In this document: positions 23,481-34,537 of the stretch, piece by piece
Numbering within the stretch: the stretch's first letter is position 1
Layout of the letters: each line of letters starts with the position of its first letter
Assembly: GCA_026874595.1 (NCBI GenBank)
Contig: CM049316.1
Location: 36,277,339-36,341,338 of the forward strand
DNA: 64,000 bases
Direction of reading: 5' to 3'
Source of the DNA: Sipunculus nudus
Lineage: Eukaryota; Annelida; Sipuncula; Golfingiida; Sipunculidae
Translations under genes and position numbers: made by a program
Notes under the pieces: model-generated
Told to the model about the DNA's origin: nothing
What the model saw: the letters and a program-made list of their open reading frames with translations, nothing else
Databases searched by the model: none

Positions 23481-23560
23481 GCTTATAGGCTTTACTATTT
23501 GATGTTTGATGGCCCACTCATCATCAGCGCATACATCAGGTGGTCTCCATTCACGCATAA

Positions 23561-24080
23561 GCTCAGTGGCGTCAATTTTCCTCCCAGTGTGTGTGTGTGT
23601 GTGTATGTGTATATATATATATATACACCATTTTCAGTCTCTGAGTGACATATTCAACAATATATATATATTTATGCTTAATCATATTTCAAATAATTAT
23701 AATGTTTTAGGAATTATATGTTATTTTAAGCAAGGTTGAGATACACACACACACCCTAACACCCTACCACCCAAACACACACACAAATATATATATATAT
23801 ATAAATATATATATATACTTTATATATAATTAAGTATAATGGTTTAGAAAATATGGTTTTATCTCTTCAGTATAGGTAAATTCTTAACCAGGTTTATGGA
23901 TATATAATATTTCAATATTTTCTCACAAATAAAACCATAATCTTTAATTTTAATTATTGGTACATTTCTTTTTCAATAAATAAATATTTTTCTCTGAATA
24001 TCAGGCAGGATTATAATATGACCATCCCCCTCGATGATTGGTGGGGGGATATATACCCCCTTCCCTATATATTGACGCCC
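23561..24080. other. TG/TA microsatellite-rich region at the element's truncated 5' side
   Basis: (TG)n and (TA)n at 23588-23625 and (CA)n/(TA)n at 23743-23820, with AT-rich filler. The retrotransposon's reading frame is lost here. No gene recognised. Confidence 0.7.
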
Positions 24081-24084
24081 CCGC

Positions 24085-24135
24085 TTGTTTGGGACGAGCT
24101 CTACCCCTGAGCCACAAAAGCCAGTCCAGTATTAA
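24085..24135 (-). repeat. tRNA-like A-box fragment
   Basis: On the minus strand GTGGCTCAGGGGTAGAGC resembles the 5' third of a tRNA (A box). No B box (GGTTCGAATCC-like) follows within tRNA distance, so it is not a functional tRNA; a decayed SINE head or a chance match is possible. Confidence 0.3.
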
Positions 24136-25600
24136 GTTTACCGGCTGTTACCCCGTATTAGTTTGAGTCACAGTCCAATATAAATGTCTTTCGAGTCGTG
24201 TATTCAAGGCTAAATCTTGGTATAACTTGGATTCCGACTGATCTATTGAAAAAAAAAACAATTGTTCCCTTTTCCAATATACTTTCAACATTGTCTTTTT
24301 ATATTTTCCAGAACTCATACCGTCACCGAACCATACTTTTAAGAGTGCTGCCATTAGAACTAAAAACCTGATATCCCAGTCCTCATTTTTGTGTTACTTA
24401 GACAATATCCGGCTTCCGCTTATTCCATAATATGAATAACTTTGATGTTCCCCCGGACCTTTTATAAGTGTATCTCTTGGCTCCAGTAGATTTTATTTCA
24501 AACCACGCGGCCATTTCAAACTGTGTAGCTCAATTGTGATTCTCGTTCTTATACGTGAGAGAGTTCTCAAATAGCATTTCTTTCTCACTGTCCGTCGGCG
24601 CTGAGACTCTTTAAAGTACAGTAAAAGCTACTTTGAAAGGACTCTCTGCCATCAAAGTAGCAGATCTTGCAAAATACCCTAAACCAAAAATCAACCTAAA
24701 AGTGGTTTTAATTATAATTATATACCCCGTAAGGTACATATTATTTTTAACCTGGTGCGTTATTTTTTTTCTTATGAATATTTATTTATTTTACATATAT
24801 TTTAACTTTTCACTTATTTAAAAATGATTTTGTAACACGTAAAACAGTTTAAAAGGTACATTTTAAGAACCAAGTAACAATTAACCCCTTTTCATTTGAA
24901 TAATATCAAAATATATGTCAATATCTCAGATTTGTTCCCCTCTACTGTGTGTCTTGTTGAAAAATAAAATTTAAAATTTTTATTGAATCAAATTTGAAAT
25001 TTCAGTTTGAAGTTAGAAAGAGACGCTTTTCAGGCATTGTCATGTAGTTTAATTAATATTAGTCTACAAAAAGTCCCTTGCTGTTACTGGGTGATTAAAA
25101 TAGCGTACTTTTTAAATCGAAAATATAATGTTAAAATATCGTAATGAAAATGTCAAAAATATGTATACCATCAGAAAGGACGCTGTACCAGATTTAAAAT
25201 AATGTATACTTATGGTTCTATTATGAATTAAAAACAACAGAACATGATATTTTTAGATATAGGGTTTTTTGCCAGTCAGTTCTGCTACACCAATTTTTTT
25301 TTTTTTGTAATGGCCTGAGACAGTATTCCTGGAAGGGAAAGGAGACCTAAAAAAGATTTAAGTCACAACAAAGACAGTAGCCCTTACAGATGTTTGCAGA
25401 ACTTAAGTTCATTCTGTGGTAATTTCTAGACTTGATTAGGCAAATATCTTGTTTTAGGGTATACCAAAGTATATATTCAGCTAACAGACTCCAGCGCATA
25501 CAGCTACCTGACTGATAAAAAAAAAACATAGAGAGAACATAACGCCTTTCCTTAATGAACTTCATTGGGTACCCGTGGAGTATGTAGGTTGCAATATAAG
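24136..25600. other. AT-rich intergenic, nothing recognised
   Basis: Short open stretches occur but none shows family similarity or exon-like signals I can defend. Confidence 0.5.
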
Positions 25601-25604
25601 GCTT

Positions 25605-25815
25605 ATAATTATTATTATCATTATTATTATTATTATTATTATTATTAATATTATTATTAAGGCAGTATTCCTAACAGAATAATCATGCTTATAAGAAGGA
25701 CAGTCATTCAGAAACATAAGCCTTAATTTATGGAGTAGAACTATCGCAGGCTTTTGTCCTAATAGACGCTTCTGAGCATCTTTATATTATGGATAGGGCG
25801 CTTTAGAAATGCTAT
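25605..25815. repeat. Duplicated segment with TTA microsatellite, copy 1
   Basis: A (TTA)n tract followed by AAGGCAGTATTCCTAACAGA, CATGCTTATAAGAAGGACAG, CCTTAATTTATGGAGTAGAA and AGGCGCTTTAGAAATGCTATA-like sequence. It ends in another (TAA)n tract. The same sequence recurs about 330 bp downstream. The GGGCGCTTTAGAAATGCT tail beside TAA repeats resembles the 3' end of many animal short retroposons. Confidence 0.75.
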
Positions 25816-25817
25816 AT

Positions 25818-26120
25818 AATAATAATAACAATTATAATAATAAAAATAATAATAATAATAGTAATAATAATGATAAATAATAATAATTATAATAATAGTT
25901 GTTTTTGTTGTTGTTGTTATTATTATTATTATTATTATTAATATTATTATTATTTTCATTATAATTATTTTTATTATTTTTTTTATTTTTAAGGCAGTAG
26001 TCCTAGCAGAAAAGCCATGCTTATCTTATACAGAGGGCAGTCATTACAGAAATATTAGCCTTAATTTATGAAGTAGAACTATTGCAGGCATAGTCCTAAC
26101 AGAGACACTTTTCAATACCT
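25818..26120. repeat. TAA/TTA microsatellite and duplicated segment, copy 2
   Basis: Microsatellite 25818-25980, then AAGGCAGTAGTCCTAGCAGA, GCCATGCTTATCTTATACAG and CCTTAATTTATGAAGTAGAA, homologous to copy 1 at 25660-25770 with about 15-20% difference by eye. Confidence 0.8.
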
Positions 26121-26223
26121 GAACTCCAAATGCCGCACAATAGATAATTCACTCTCCAACATGGAAGACCATATATTGAGACGATTCTGTGTATTGATTA
26201 AGTCTAATTAAGCATAAAATCAG

Positions 26224-26484
26224 AAGGAAATGAAGCAAATAGCAGCTCTTGGGATCTATCCAGTATTGGATTTTCTTAGAATTAAGTCCAAGGGAGCAAA
26301 CTGTCAAGTGTACCGAATTTATGATAATGATTTGGCTGATGAGGCCTATTCTTTGTTGAATCACGGATGGTGTCTCATTAACGGAAAATCATCCAAACCT
26401 GCTCTTCCTGAGAGTTTGATGAGCATTATCACTGGTGGTAAGGTCACTCACACAAGGCCACCTCATATTAATGGATGTTTCTAA
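26224..26484 (+). CDS. Candidate terminal exon, unknown product
   Basis: An 84-residue ORF (from ATG at 26230; open from 26224) of balanced, protein-like composition without repeats: KGANCQVYRIYDNDLADEAY, LLNHGWCLINGKSSKPALPE and THTRPPHINGCF. An AG acceptor-like end (AAAATCAG) lies at 26216-26223, although its pyrimidine tract is poor. A TAA stop is followed by AATAAA at 26522-26527, a suitable polyadenylation signal. Base composition is less AT-rich than the surroundings. I do not recognise the protein. It could be the last exon of a host gene whose other exons lie outside, a processed pseudogene, or chance. No transmembrane segment or signal peptide is visible. Confidence 0.35.
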   Translation, partial: KEMKQIAALGIYPVLDFLRIKSKGANCQVYRIYDNDLADEAYSLLNHGWCLINGKSSKPALPESLMSIITGGKVTHTRPPHINGCF

Positions 26485-26540
26485 ATAATGAAATACTCTT
26501 AAACTATTTTTTTAATTGAAGAAATAAAAGAATGTAGTTA

Positions 26541-26640
26541 CAGTAGAACCTCCGAACTACGGACACTGACGGGACCGGACATTTTGCCCACATTAGAAAG
26601 GTGGCCTTAGTAGGGAGGCTACTTTAAAGGGACTGCCCGT
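26541..26640 (+). mobile_element. Solitary pogo-like terminal end
   Basis: TTACAGTAGAACCTCCGAAC followed by GGACACTGACGGGACCGGAC resembles pogo/Tigger termini (CAGT..AACCTC, GGAC repeats). No matching right end is seen before the next element, so this is a remnant. Confidence 0.5.
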
Positions 26641-27066
26641 AAATGGGCATAAGTAGGAGATGCCTTTAGTACAGATGTTACTCTATATACTCTAACAGGG
26701 TAGTTTTTCTACTGCTTGATAGAACGTTTAGATAAGGCTGTGCGGGAAGTATAACTGGAGAACCAATTTTTAGTACTTTCTTTCTGACTGTTTGTTTAAT
26801 TGGGCAGTCGCTGCGAAGAAACATGTTTATATGTGCTTATCAATCCATGTTAGACAGTATGTGGATAATTGTGTAGTATGTCAAGCTGTTGGGGGGTTTT
26901 TCTGTGCTGCAATACTACTGGTGGAATAATAATATTGCTGTCCTTTGATTAAAATTGCATTTTCTGAATCTCAATGTATGACTTTTCTAAATGCTTTAAA
27001 CGAATATCAAACCCTCAGAAAAAAATATATGGCTGTATTAATTTCGAAACTAGGCCAAAGAATATA

Positions 27067-27973
27067 TACAGTAAAACTCCTCTCAGCCGGACACAAAGGG
27101 ACTGGAGGATTTTGTCCGTATTAGTGAGTTGTCCTGTTTAGAGGAGTTTGGCATATTGCGTCAATTCTTCATGGAATGTAACTGACAACCTCTTTCTTGA
27201 TTATGTACACGCTTAATTTTAAATACATAAATTTTATCTAAATCATTTTCAAAATAGCTTAAATATGCATTTGAAATTTATAAAATATAATAATTAAAAA
27301 AGGAAAGACAAACATTTTCTTTCTCTCTTTTAACTGTATCAGCTAAGCCTCGCACACTAATCTAGGTTGGGTGGTTGCACTAGGTATATAGATGATTGAT
27401 TATTGACAGCATTCGGACCGCATGATTTTTTTTATAAAGGATAGTCTTCACAACGCATTCACAATAACAAAGTTCAAACTGACACTAACTAGTTAAGGCT
27501 CCCGTGGGCGGACGCCGATCACAATGCACAAACTTTAGTTTTTACGGTGGTCTTGTCAAATGAAAAGCTGTTTGAAAGCTTAGTTTTTTTTCTGATTCGC
27601 CTGCCAATCTACATAAAGCAATGATTGTGATATCTACACATTTATAGAAATAAACAACAATTTCGACTGTATATTCCCATGTAACATCATGATGGTTCAC
27701 AAAATTACGCATGTCCTCGGGCTGTCCCCTAGCAGATATATGAACAAAATAAAATATAACTCGTGATGATTGTCCGCTTTAGAGGGTCGAAATATGTACT
27801 GGATACACAGGCGGGACGGTAAAGTTTGTCCGTTGTCCGGGATACTGAGTTGTCCGCTTTACTGAGTATATGTTAAACATAACATAGAGGCAAATTTGAA
27901 GGGACTGAGATTTAGTGAGTTAGTGATAGTTGTCCGCCTTACTGAGTTGTCCGCAGGTAGGAGTTTCACTGTA
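27067..27973. mobile_element. pogo/Tigger-like non-autonomous element, 907 bp
   Basis: Left terminus TACAGTAAAACTCCTCTCAG with GCCGGACACAAAGGGACTGG, and right terminus AGGAGTTTCACTGTA preceded by TTGTCCGCCTTACTGAGTTG. These are inverted repeats bounded by TA. Both ends carry several GTCCG/CGGAC words, and near the right end the TTGTCCG..TTTACTGAGT module occurs at least twice. No DDE transposase is encoded; the interior is AT-rich. Confidence 0.85.
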
Positions 27974-28707
27974 GATATATTATTTGCCAAACTTGGCCCA
28001 AGAATATATAGACATATTATTTGCCAAACTGGGCCAAAGATTATTTAGACATATTATTAGTCTAGAATGTGTATAAACAATGCATCGGCGTTTTTTTTTA
28101 AAGCTCTCCCTGGTGGAGTTATACCCAGCTTAAAACTTTTTTTCACCGTACTTTGGTCAACTCGTCACCGATTTAAGTTATGCTCTTAACTAAAATGGTT
28201 AAAATACAAACTCTTTAAAAAAATCTCATTTAGCTTGTTAGCAGGACCTCAATACGGCAGACGACCCATACCCGCAGTGCCCAAAGATGATATTTTTTCA
28301 TGAAATTGTCATGCTACACACAAATTACTGAAGCTCTGCTCCGTGTCAAAGCTGATCATGACAGTTACAAATAATATTCAGCCGGGAAATTACGTTATTT
28401 AGTGGTTATCCGGGAGCATCAATCAAACCGCGACTATTAAACATTGATTTAGCACTCCTGATGAATGGCCTTGAGTCCTGTCACTTGATCCAGACAGTGG
28501 GCTCATGAAATAATAAATCCATGTTTTTCTCAATTGTACAGTTTAGATTCCATCATTATCATGTATTTATGGCAGCATACCAACAGCAATTTCTCTCAAA
28601 TGTAAATACAAAAAAAATAGCATTCGATTGGAACCAGGATATAATAAAAACACATTTATTTATTCAATGGTTTCGTCGTGTAGTTTATTGTACAAATCCC
28701 GTGTTAT

Positions 28708-28709
<2 letters not shown>
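27974..28709. other. Intergenic, short local duplication
   Basis: The phrase ATATTATTTGCCAAACT(T/G)GG occurs twice (27972 and 28014), a small direct repeat next to the element's right end. Nothing else is recognised. Confidence 0.55.

Positions 28710-28778
<69 letters not shown>
28710..28778. repeat. (AT)n microsatellite, about 68 bp
   Basis: Long pure alternating AT tract. ORFs spanning it (IYIYIY) are artefacts. Confidence 0.97.
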
Positions 28779-28781
<3 letters not shown>

Positions 28782-29640
28782 ATATGTCTTTATGGATGCC
28801 ATTTAAATAACAGTAAAAAAACATATGCATATAATCTATATAAATATATATACAGTGTATGAGTGGGAAACGAATCCAACAGTGCTCTTGTAGCCTGATG
28901 CTAAGAGCTGATACACAGAATTTAAAACAGAAATGATCAGTAACGCATTAACATATATTTCATGCTATCGCAATCGTGAGATAACATAACGACACCAACC
29001 TTTCGTTAACAGTTCACATCTGACGATCGCAATAGCACGAAAAAAAAGTGTCAATGTGTAACTGACCATTTTTCGTTACAAATTCTGTATATATGGTGAT
29101 GACTCAATAATCCGACAATTAATATAATTGACATATTTGCCTCAGTAAGCAAAGCTGTTTATGATCCTATAGAGCTGATTGCAACAATGACAATTAAGAT
29201 ATTGCTCAGTTGCCGTTGTGTTTTTATTCTTTTTGTACTGAATAAACGTATTTTTTAAGGGAAAAGGACTCGAGAGCCACCGTATGTCGTCTATATATGG
29301 TTCAGTGTCCTTGGGTTTTGCAGTTTGCGTCACCTGTTACAAAATCACTTTCACGGGAGTTGGTGTTGCATAACAGGAAATTTGTAGTGTCCCTGGAACC
29401 TTTATTTCAATGACAATTTTGGCCTTAAACATGCCCACGTTTAATCAATATGGTTCGTAGAAACCCACGCTGCCTTTTGTCTTGCTACCAATCTCAGTGA
29501 TTTGTATTTTAGTACAGACTCGACAAAACGTTCGTTTCCAATTGATTTCCCTCTCGTTAATCCATCGTCAGGCGAGATTAATGCTTCCAGGGGTACTCAA
29601 AACAAATTCATCATGTGTCAAGTTAACTTAGGCCACACCT
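28779..29640. other. Intergenic, nothing recognised
   Basis: No credible ORF, RNA or repeat similarity seen. Confidence 0.5.
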
Positions 29641-29647
29641 AATAAAT

Positions 29648-29830
29648 TATTATTGCCTCCGCCAGGACGGCAATAAAAAATGGAATCCCGTGAAATGTTT
29701 TCCGCACATTCCGGGAAGAATGGGCAAATTAAGAATCGGCCATTGGTTTGGATTTAGCATATGATCCGGATTGTGGAATGTCACCAAGGAATATTTACCA
29801 ATGTAGAGTCTCTTACACCCGAATGAAACT
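29648..29830 (+). repeat. CTCCGCCAGG interspersed repeat, decayed copy
   Basis: GCCTCCGCCAGGACGGCAAT, then GGCCATTGGTTTGGATTTAG and ATGATCCGGATTGTGGAATG. The sequence order (CTCCGCCAGG, GGAATGGGCC-like, GATCCGG) parallels the copy split by another element at 55445-55509/56346-56540 and the minus-strand copy at 59110-59345. Confidence 0.5.
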
Positions 29831-30867
29831 TGACAATATAGGCCGAATAAGTGAATGCATACGCGATACAATATAGGGACCCTTGACATGGCGGAGGGTA
29901 CTTGTATACCTTGTGTACATAATGCAAATTTCTAGTCATCAAATTGTTTCTCGGATATTTGTTTTTTTCAAACTCTTCATGGTTCCACTGGACGGTCGGA
30001 CGTTTGCTGCACCTGGGTTTAAGGATTACTTGCTGACTAGACACGTGTCAATAACTGTTGCTTTGGACTGACCAGTGTCAGAGTTTTTATATTATTGGAC
30101 CAGGCAAACGAAAATTTCACTACAGTTGTATTACGAATGTACAGTGATATATTTATAAATCTATTTATGACTTAGCGGGGCTTACAATATCATGCGTGTA
30201 TTAACTGTTTTTAATTATCAAAAACTCTAGTATGTTAAATATTTGAAACACACTTGTTTATTGTGACATACGGTCTTTTATTGTTGTGAATGTTTGAGAT
30301 TACACAACTGTGAGCACGGCCCTGGGTAACAACAAGGTATTTAGTCCCTGTCGATATTTGGGTCAGTCACATACATCGGTTGTAACATTAAGAAAGATAT
30401 AAATATAAGAGCGTTTTTTTTTTAATTTTGCATATGAACAAAATGTTTATTCCATCTTCCGCGGTACCTTGATGAATGGAGAAATTGCATAATTTATTTT
30501 GCGAACAGGGAGAAATAGTAAACACAGCTGGTGGTGCTTAATTACAATTCAATATTTTCTTCACAACAAATATGCGCGCAATTCCGTAATCCGATCAATA
30601 TTCTGTGCGCGTGGCCTGATTGACAAGTCAGAAGAAGAAAGGTCAAATCTAGGCAATTTGTCATTTCTCCAAAACAGTTAAATTTTAGTTTCTTTATGAT
30701 TTATTAAATTTTGTGCTCACTGGAGAGAAGGTGGTTTCTGAAGTTTAACTTGCAAATATAGGCTACTAAGCTTATTCTTACTCATCAGCAGAAGAGCTCA
30801 GACTACCTGGATTATATTAACAAGTAAAGGCAAAGCAAGGCAGGCAAAACATATCTAACTGCTATTC
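29831..30867. other. Intergenic, nothing recognised
   Basis: AT-rich; short ORFs on both strands lack recognisable motifs. Confidence 0.5.
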
Positions 30868-30937
30868 TTAATTCTGTTTCACCTCTCGTCTTACGGGATC
30901 ACGTGAGACTGCAAGTCCGGAGCTCCCATGAGGCAAT
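30868..30937 (+). repeat. DIRS left inverted terminal repeat
   Basis: Two segments. The outer one, ATTCTGTTTCACCTCTCGTC through TTACGGG, is complementary to 35341-35370. The inner one, ATCACGTGAGACTGCAAGTC through CATGAGGCAA, is complementary to 35493-35533. Confidence 0.88.
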
Positions 30938-31208
30938 GCACTTCCGGTTCCCGTGAGGCTTGTAAGGTAAGTTACTAGCGGGGCATTCAATATCATATTT
31001 TGGCTGAGGTTTCGACCTTACAGAAGTGTTCACTCGCTCTACTGATTGTGGCTGTATTGTAGAATCAGTTTTTCATCAGTTCCATAGTTGTTTTAGGTTA
31101 GTTAGACGTTCAGAGGTTAGTTTAGCGGTTAGTCGTGAACGGACTACTGATTTCACGCTCACGCGCTTGTGGGACCGAATACTACTGTTTGTAAACAAAC
31201 ATTGAAGG

Positions 31209-32419
31209 ATGGATAACAAGGGCAAGCGGCCTTCAGCTAGCTCTAGGAGCAGCCATGTTCAGCTTAAGTTATGGAAAATCCAAGAATCGGGACCCCGGGA
31301 AGCAATGGCAGACACACAGTGAGCTGGAGTCAAGTTGCCGAGATGCTAGCCGTGAGAAGGGGGATTCCCAGATGCTCGCCCTGCTGGCCGCGTTCAGAGA
31401 CTTTAAGAAAAGCTCTGAGGCAAATCACACCGCTTTAGTCAACACTATTCAGGGCATGCAACAGGAAATAAGGCAACTTAAACAAAGCCAGGGATCAAAC
31501 AGTTCAGACCCAACTCCAGGGACCAGTGGAGCCAGTGCCACTCCAAGTCAAGATGGCGGCCATGCGCTCACCGGGAACACCCCTCATGTTGAGAGTGATG
31601 GGGAGGACACAGAGGCCTACGATCAAGACACTGAACTTAACCAGCTCTTGGACTCTGTACCTGCTACTCAAGCTAACAGCAATAGTGAGCCCGAATTTTA
31701 GATCAGATAGCTCTGTCATTTGAAAAGAGAGAAGATCTTGGCCCAAAAATCAACCCTAAACTCGCAGAGTTAGTGGACAAAATCATCACAGGCAATCCTA
31801 GTGATACAGTAAAGGAGAAAATAAACTCTGTACTGACCCCTGCAAATATTACAAAACTCAAGGGCACAAGAGTTAACAAAGAAGTCTGGAACAAGCTTAA
31901 GCAGGATACCAAGCTAAGAGATAATAAACTTCAGCGGGTCCAAGAGGCCATCTTGAAAGGGGTTGTCCCATCTGTCCAAGTAGCTGATACGCTATTGCAG
32001 CTAAAATGGGCACGAGGTCCATTAATGATGTTAATCTGGACGGCATGATAAGACAACTGATGGATGGTACTTTCCTCAGCCATGCCAATCATGAACTTAA
32101 TTTGTGCAGGAGGGAGCTGTTAAAGGGGGACCTGCAGGGCCAATTCAAGGAACTCTGTAAATCAGACGTGCCAGTAACAGACTTGTTGTTTGGTGATTAT
32201 CTGCAGCAGTCTATGCAAAAAATTCAGGATTCATATGCTCGGTCTCAGCGTCTAGTCAACCAAGGAAACTACAGGAGTAGCAACGATCACTACAAGTCGC
32301 AGACACACACAAGCACAAAGAGCAAAGCACCAGTAACAGAGTCTTTTTTAGTGGTGAAAGGACAGCCGTACAGACAAGAGAGGCACAAACAACACAAAAC
32401 AAGGACGCGCTGGAGATAA
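31209..32419 (+). pseudogene. DIRS gag-like ORF region (frameshifted)
   Basis: The likely original start is the ATG at 31209 (MDNKGKRPSASSRSS...); the frame is lost near 31265 and continues in the frame read from 31255. Visible parts: a heptad-like stretch (LLAAFRDFKKSSEANHTALV, IQGMQQEIRQLKQSQ) that could form a coiled coil, a low-complexity SNSSDPTPGTSGASATPSQD linker, and an acidic segment ending LDSVPATQ. In later frames come KINPKLAELVDKIITG, TKLKGTRVNKEVWNKLKQ and HANHELNLCRRELLKGDLQG with DLLFGDYLQQS. The closing part matches the usual DIRS/PAT pre-RT protein region by position and style; it has no CCHC knuckle. At least three frame changes are present. Role inferred from position: nucleic-acid binding structural protein. 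Confidence 0.75.
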
Positions 32420-32569
32420 ACAAAACTGAAGGAACATCACCAAGTATAGCCCAGGCAAGTGACATTTCATTACATATGTCTAGTAATAAATCAATGCTGG
32501 GTAAACCATGTGAGGCAGTAGGGAGAAAATATCACATTATCAAGAGTGGAAAACAATAACAAAAGATGA

Positions 32570-33397
32570 CTTCATTTTGGACATGGTAATGGGTATTAAA
32601 CTAAACTTTATCTCAAATTATCCCCCTGTAAGGAACTTCATTCCAAAACCTTTAAAACTAAATATGGCAGGGGAGAGAATTATTCAAACAGAAATTGAAA
32701 AAACAGGTTATTGAGCAAACAAGCTTTGAGCCGGGCAGTGTTTTTTTCAAACATATTTCTCAGAGCAAAAAAGAATGGGAAATACCGTGTAATACTGAAC
32801 TTGAAGGCCCTTGATGAGTATATAGAATATCACCACTTTAAAATGGAGTAACTGGATCATGCAATCAATTTAATCTCAGCAGGCTGTTATTTAGCATCAG
32901 TGGACTTAAAGGACGCTTACTACACAGTGCCTGTGCACAGGGATTTTCAGAAATATCTCTGCTTTGCATGGAAGGGAAAGTTGTTCAAATTTACCTGCAT
33001 GCCTAACGGACTGTCGTCAGCCCCTCGCTTGTTCACTAAACTGATAAAACCAGTTTATTCCTTGCTAAGACAACAGGGGTATGTAAATGTAGCATACATT
33101 GATGACTCCCTTTTGATTGGTGATGATTATGAAGAGTTTGCAGAAAATGTAACAGATACAGTTTCACTGTTTACCAGATTGGGTTTCTTAGTTCACAATG
33201 AGAAATCAGTCCTCACTCCTTCTCAAGAGATCAAATTCTTTGGATTCATTCTAAATTCAAAAACAATGACTGTATCATTAACACAAGAGAAGGCAGACAA
33301 CATAGTACCGTGGTGCAAGAGGCTAAATGCATCATCCCGACCAACTATCAGGCAGGTAGCAGAGGTTTTAGGAATACTGGTATCAAGCTGTCCTTGA
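32570..33397 (+). pseudogene. DIRS reverse transcriptase domain
   Basis: DDFILDMVMGIKLNFISNYP leads into the RT. Fingers: AVFFSNIFLRAKKNGKYRVI, LNLKALDEYIEYHHFKME, then a stop. Palm: VDLKDAYYTVPVHRDFQKYL and FTCMPNGLSSAPRLFTKL. The catalytic YIDD is intact at 33095-33106 (AYIDDSLLIGDD). GFLVHNEKSVLTPSQEIKFF and GFILNSKTMTVSL complete the thumb side. DLKDAYYxVP, LSSAPRxFTK and YIDD are characteristic of DIRS-type polymerases rather than LTR or LINE enzymes. A frameshift near 32700 and the stop near 32850 inactivate it; the segment from 32900 is open for 165 codons. Confidence 0.93.
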
Positions 33398-33429
33398 GTC
33401 TCGCTTGGACCGCTAAAGACAAAATACAT

Positions 33430-33930
33430 TGAGTTTGATAAATCTGAGGCAGTTAGAATGAGTAAGGGTGACTATGAACATGATATGGTGCTCTCTTATG
33501 AGGCAGTTACTGACTTGAAGTGGTGGATTAGAAATGCACATTCTGTAGATAAATCCATGAGAAGGGAAAAACCGGACATCACATTGTCAACAGATGCTAG
33601 TGGCACAGGATGGGGAGGAGTGCTGGGAAATACAAAAAAAAACAGGTGGCAATTGGAATAGTTGTGAATCCAAACATCACATTAACTATTTAGAAAAGCT
33701 TGCAGCTTTCTTAGCAATTCAATCTCTTTGCAATAGTCTCAGCAATACACATATCAGGCTACTTATGGACAATGTCACTGCTGCAACCTATATGAACAAG
33801 CAAGGAGGTTCAAAACCTCAATTGTATGCTCTTGCTAGGAACATTTGGGACTGGTGCATGGAGAGGACAATTTGGCTGTCAGCAGCACATCTGCCTGGAA
33901 GGGAGAAAGTAGAGGCGGATAAATTATCAT
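33430..33930 (+). pseudogene. DIRS RNaseH domain
   Basis: LKWWIRNAHSVDKSM, then ITLSTDASGTGWGGVLGNT (first catalytic aspartate in STDAS). After a frame change near 33650 come ESKHHINYLEKLAAFLAIQS, HIRLLMDNVTAATYMNKQGG (MDN aspartate) and ERTIWLSAAHLPGREKVEAD, where the last AD replaces the usual NxxAD aspartate. Order and spacing fit the DIRS RNaseH. It follows RT directly and would degrade template RNA. One frameshift in an A-run (33634-33641) splits the domain. Confidence 0.9.
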
Positions 33931-34530
33931 GCGAAGTGAACCATGATGCAGAATGGCAGCTAAATCCTAAACTGTTTAAACAGTTGACAAGCCTGTGGGG
34001 TACTCTTGAAATAGACCTCTTTGCATCCAGGCTGAACAATCAGATAACACCTTATGTTGCCTGGAAACCTGATACACATGCCCTCGCTGTAGATGCTTTT
34101 CTATAGACTGATCTATATATTACTTTTATGCTTTTCCTCCTTTCAGCATCCTTGCAAAAGTAATCAAGAAAGTAATACTAGAGCAGGCAACAGGAATTGT
34201 AATTTTACCATTTTAGACAACACAATTGTGTGGTTCCCGAAAGCAATGCAGCTTCTGACAGATCACCCCCGCATACTACCGCACAGCCAAACAACGTTAC
34301 AACTACCACAGAAACCACAGGAAACTCACACACAAAAATGACACTGCTGGTTTGCCGCCTTACAGGGAAGCCCTCAGAAAACAAGAAATTCCTTCAGCAG
34401 GAGCAACCGTTATCCTCCGTTCATGGAGGAAAAATACACAAAAACAGTACCAAACTTACCTCTCCCAATGGAATAGGTACTGTCGTGAAAGGTCAGTGGA
34501 TCCCTTTTCACCATCTCTTGGATAAGCTTT
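33931..34530 (+). pseudogene. DIRS methyltransferase-like region and linker
   Basis: ECEVNHDAEWQLNP-type sequence leads to LEIDLFASRLNNQITPYVAW and DTHALAVDAFL, the DLFASRxN...DAF signature after RNaseH in many DIRS elements that is assigned to a Dam-like methyltransferase domain. In shifted frames to about 34290 come parts resembling its end (ATGIVILPFW-like and WFPKAMQLLTDHP). I do not see an intact catalytic motif, so activity cannot be claimed. The stretch to 34530 (LVCRLTGKPSENKKFLQQEQ) links to the recombinase. Confidence 0.7.
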
Positions 34531-34537
34531 AGATTTT

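Noticed and set aside
24608-24660. GTACAGTAAAAGCTACTTTG as another pogo-like end
   Set aside because: Only the first nine bases fit; the following GGAC-type subterminal words and a partner end are missing.
28521-28862. 113-codon ORF across the AT microsatellite
   Set aside because: Most of it is IYIYIY from the repeat; flanking residues show no motif.
31504-31746. Antisense ORFs within the DIRS element
   Set aside because: They are shadows of the plus-strand gag/RT/recombinase frames.
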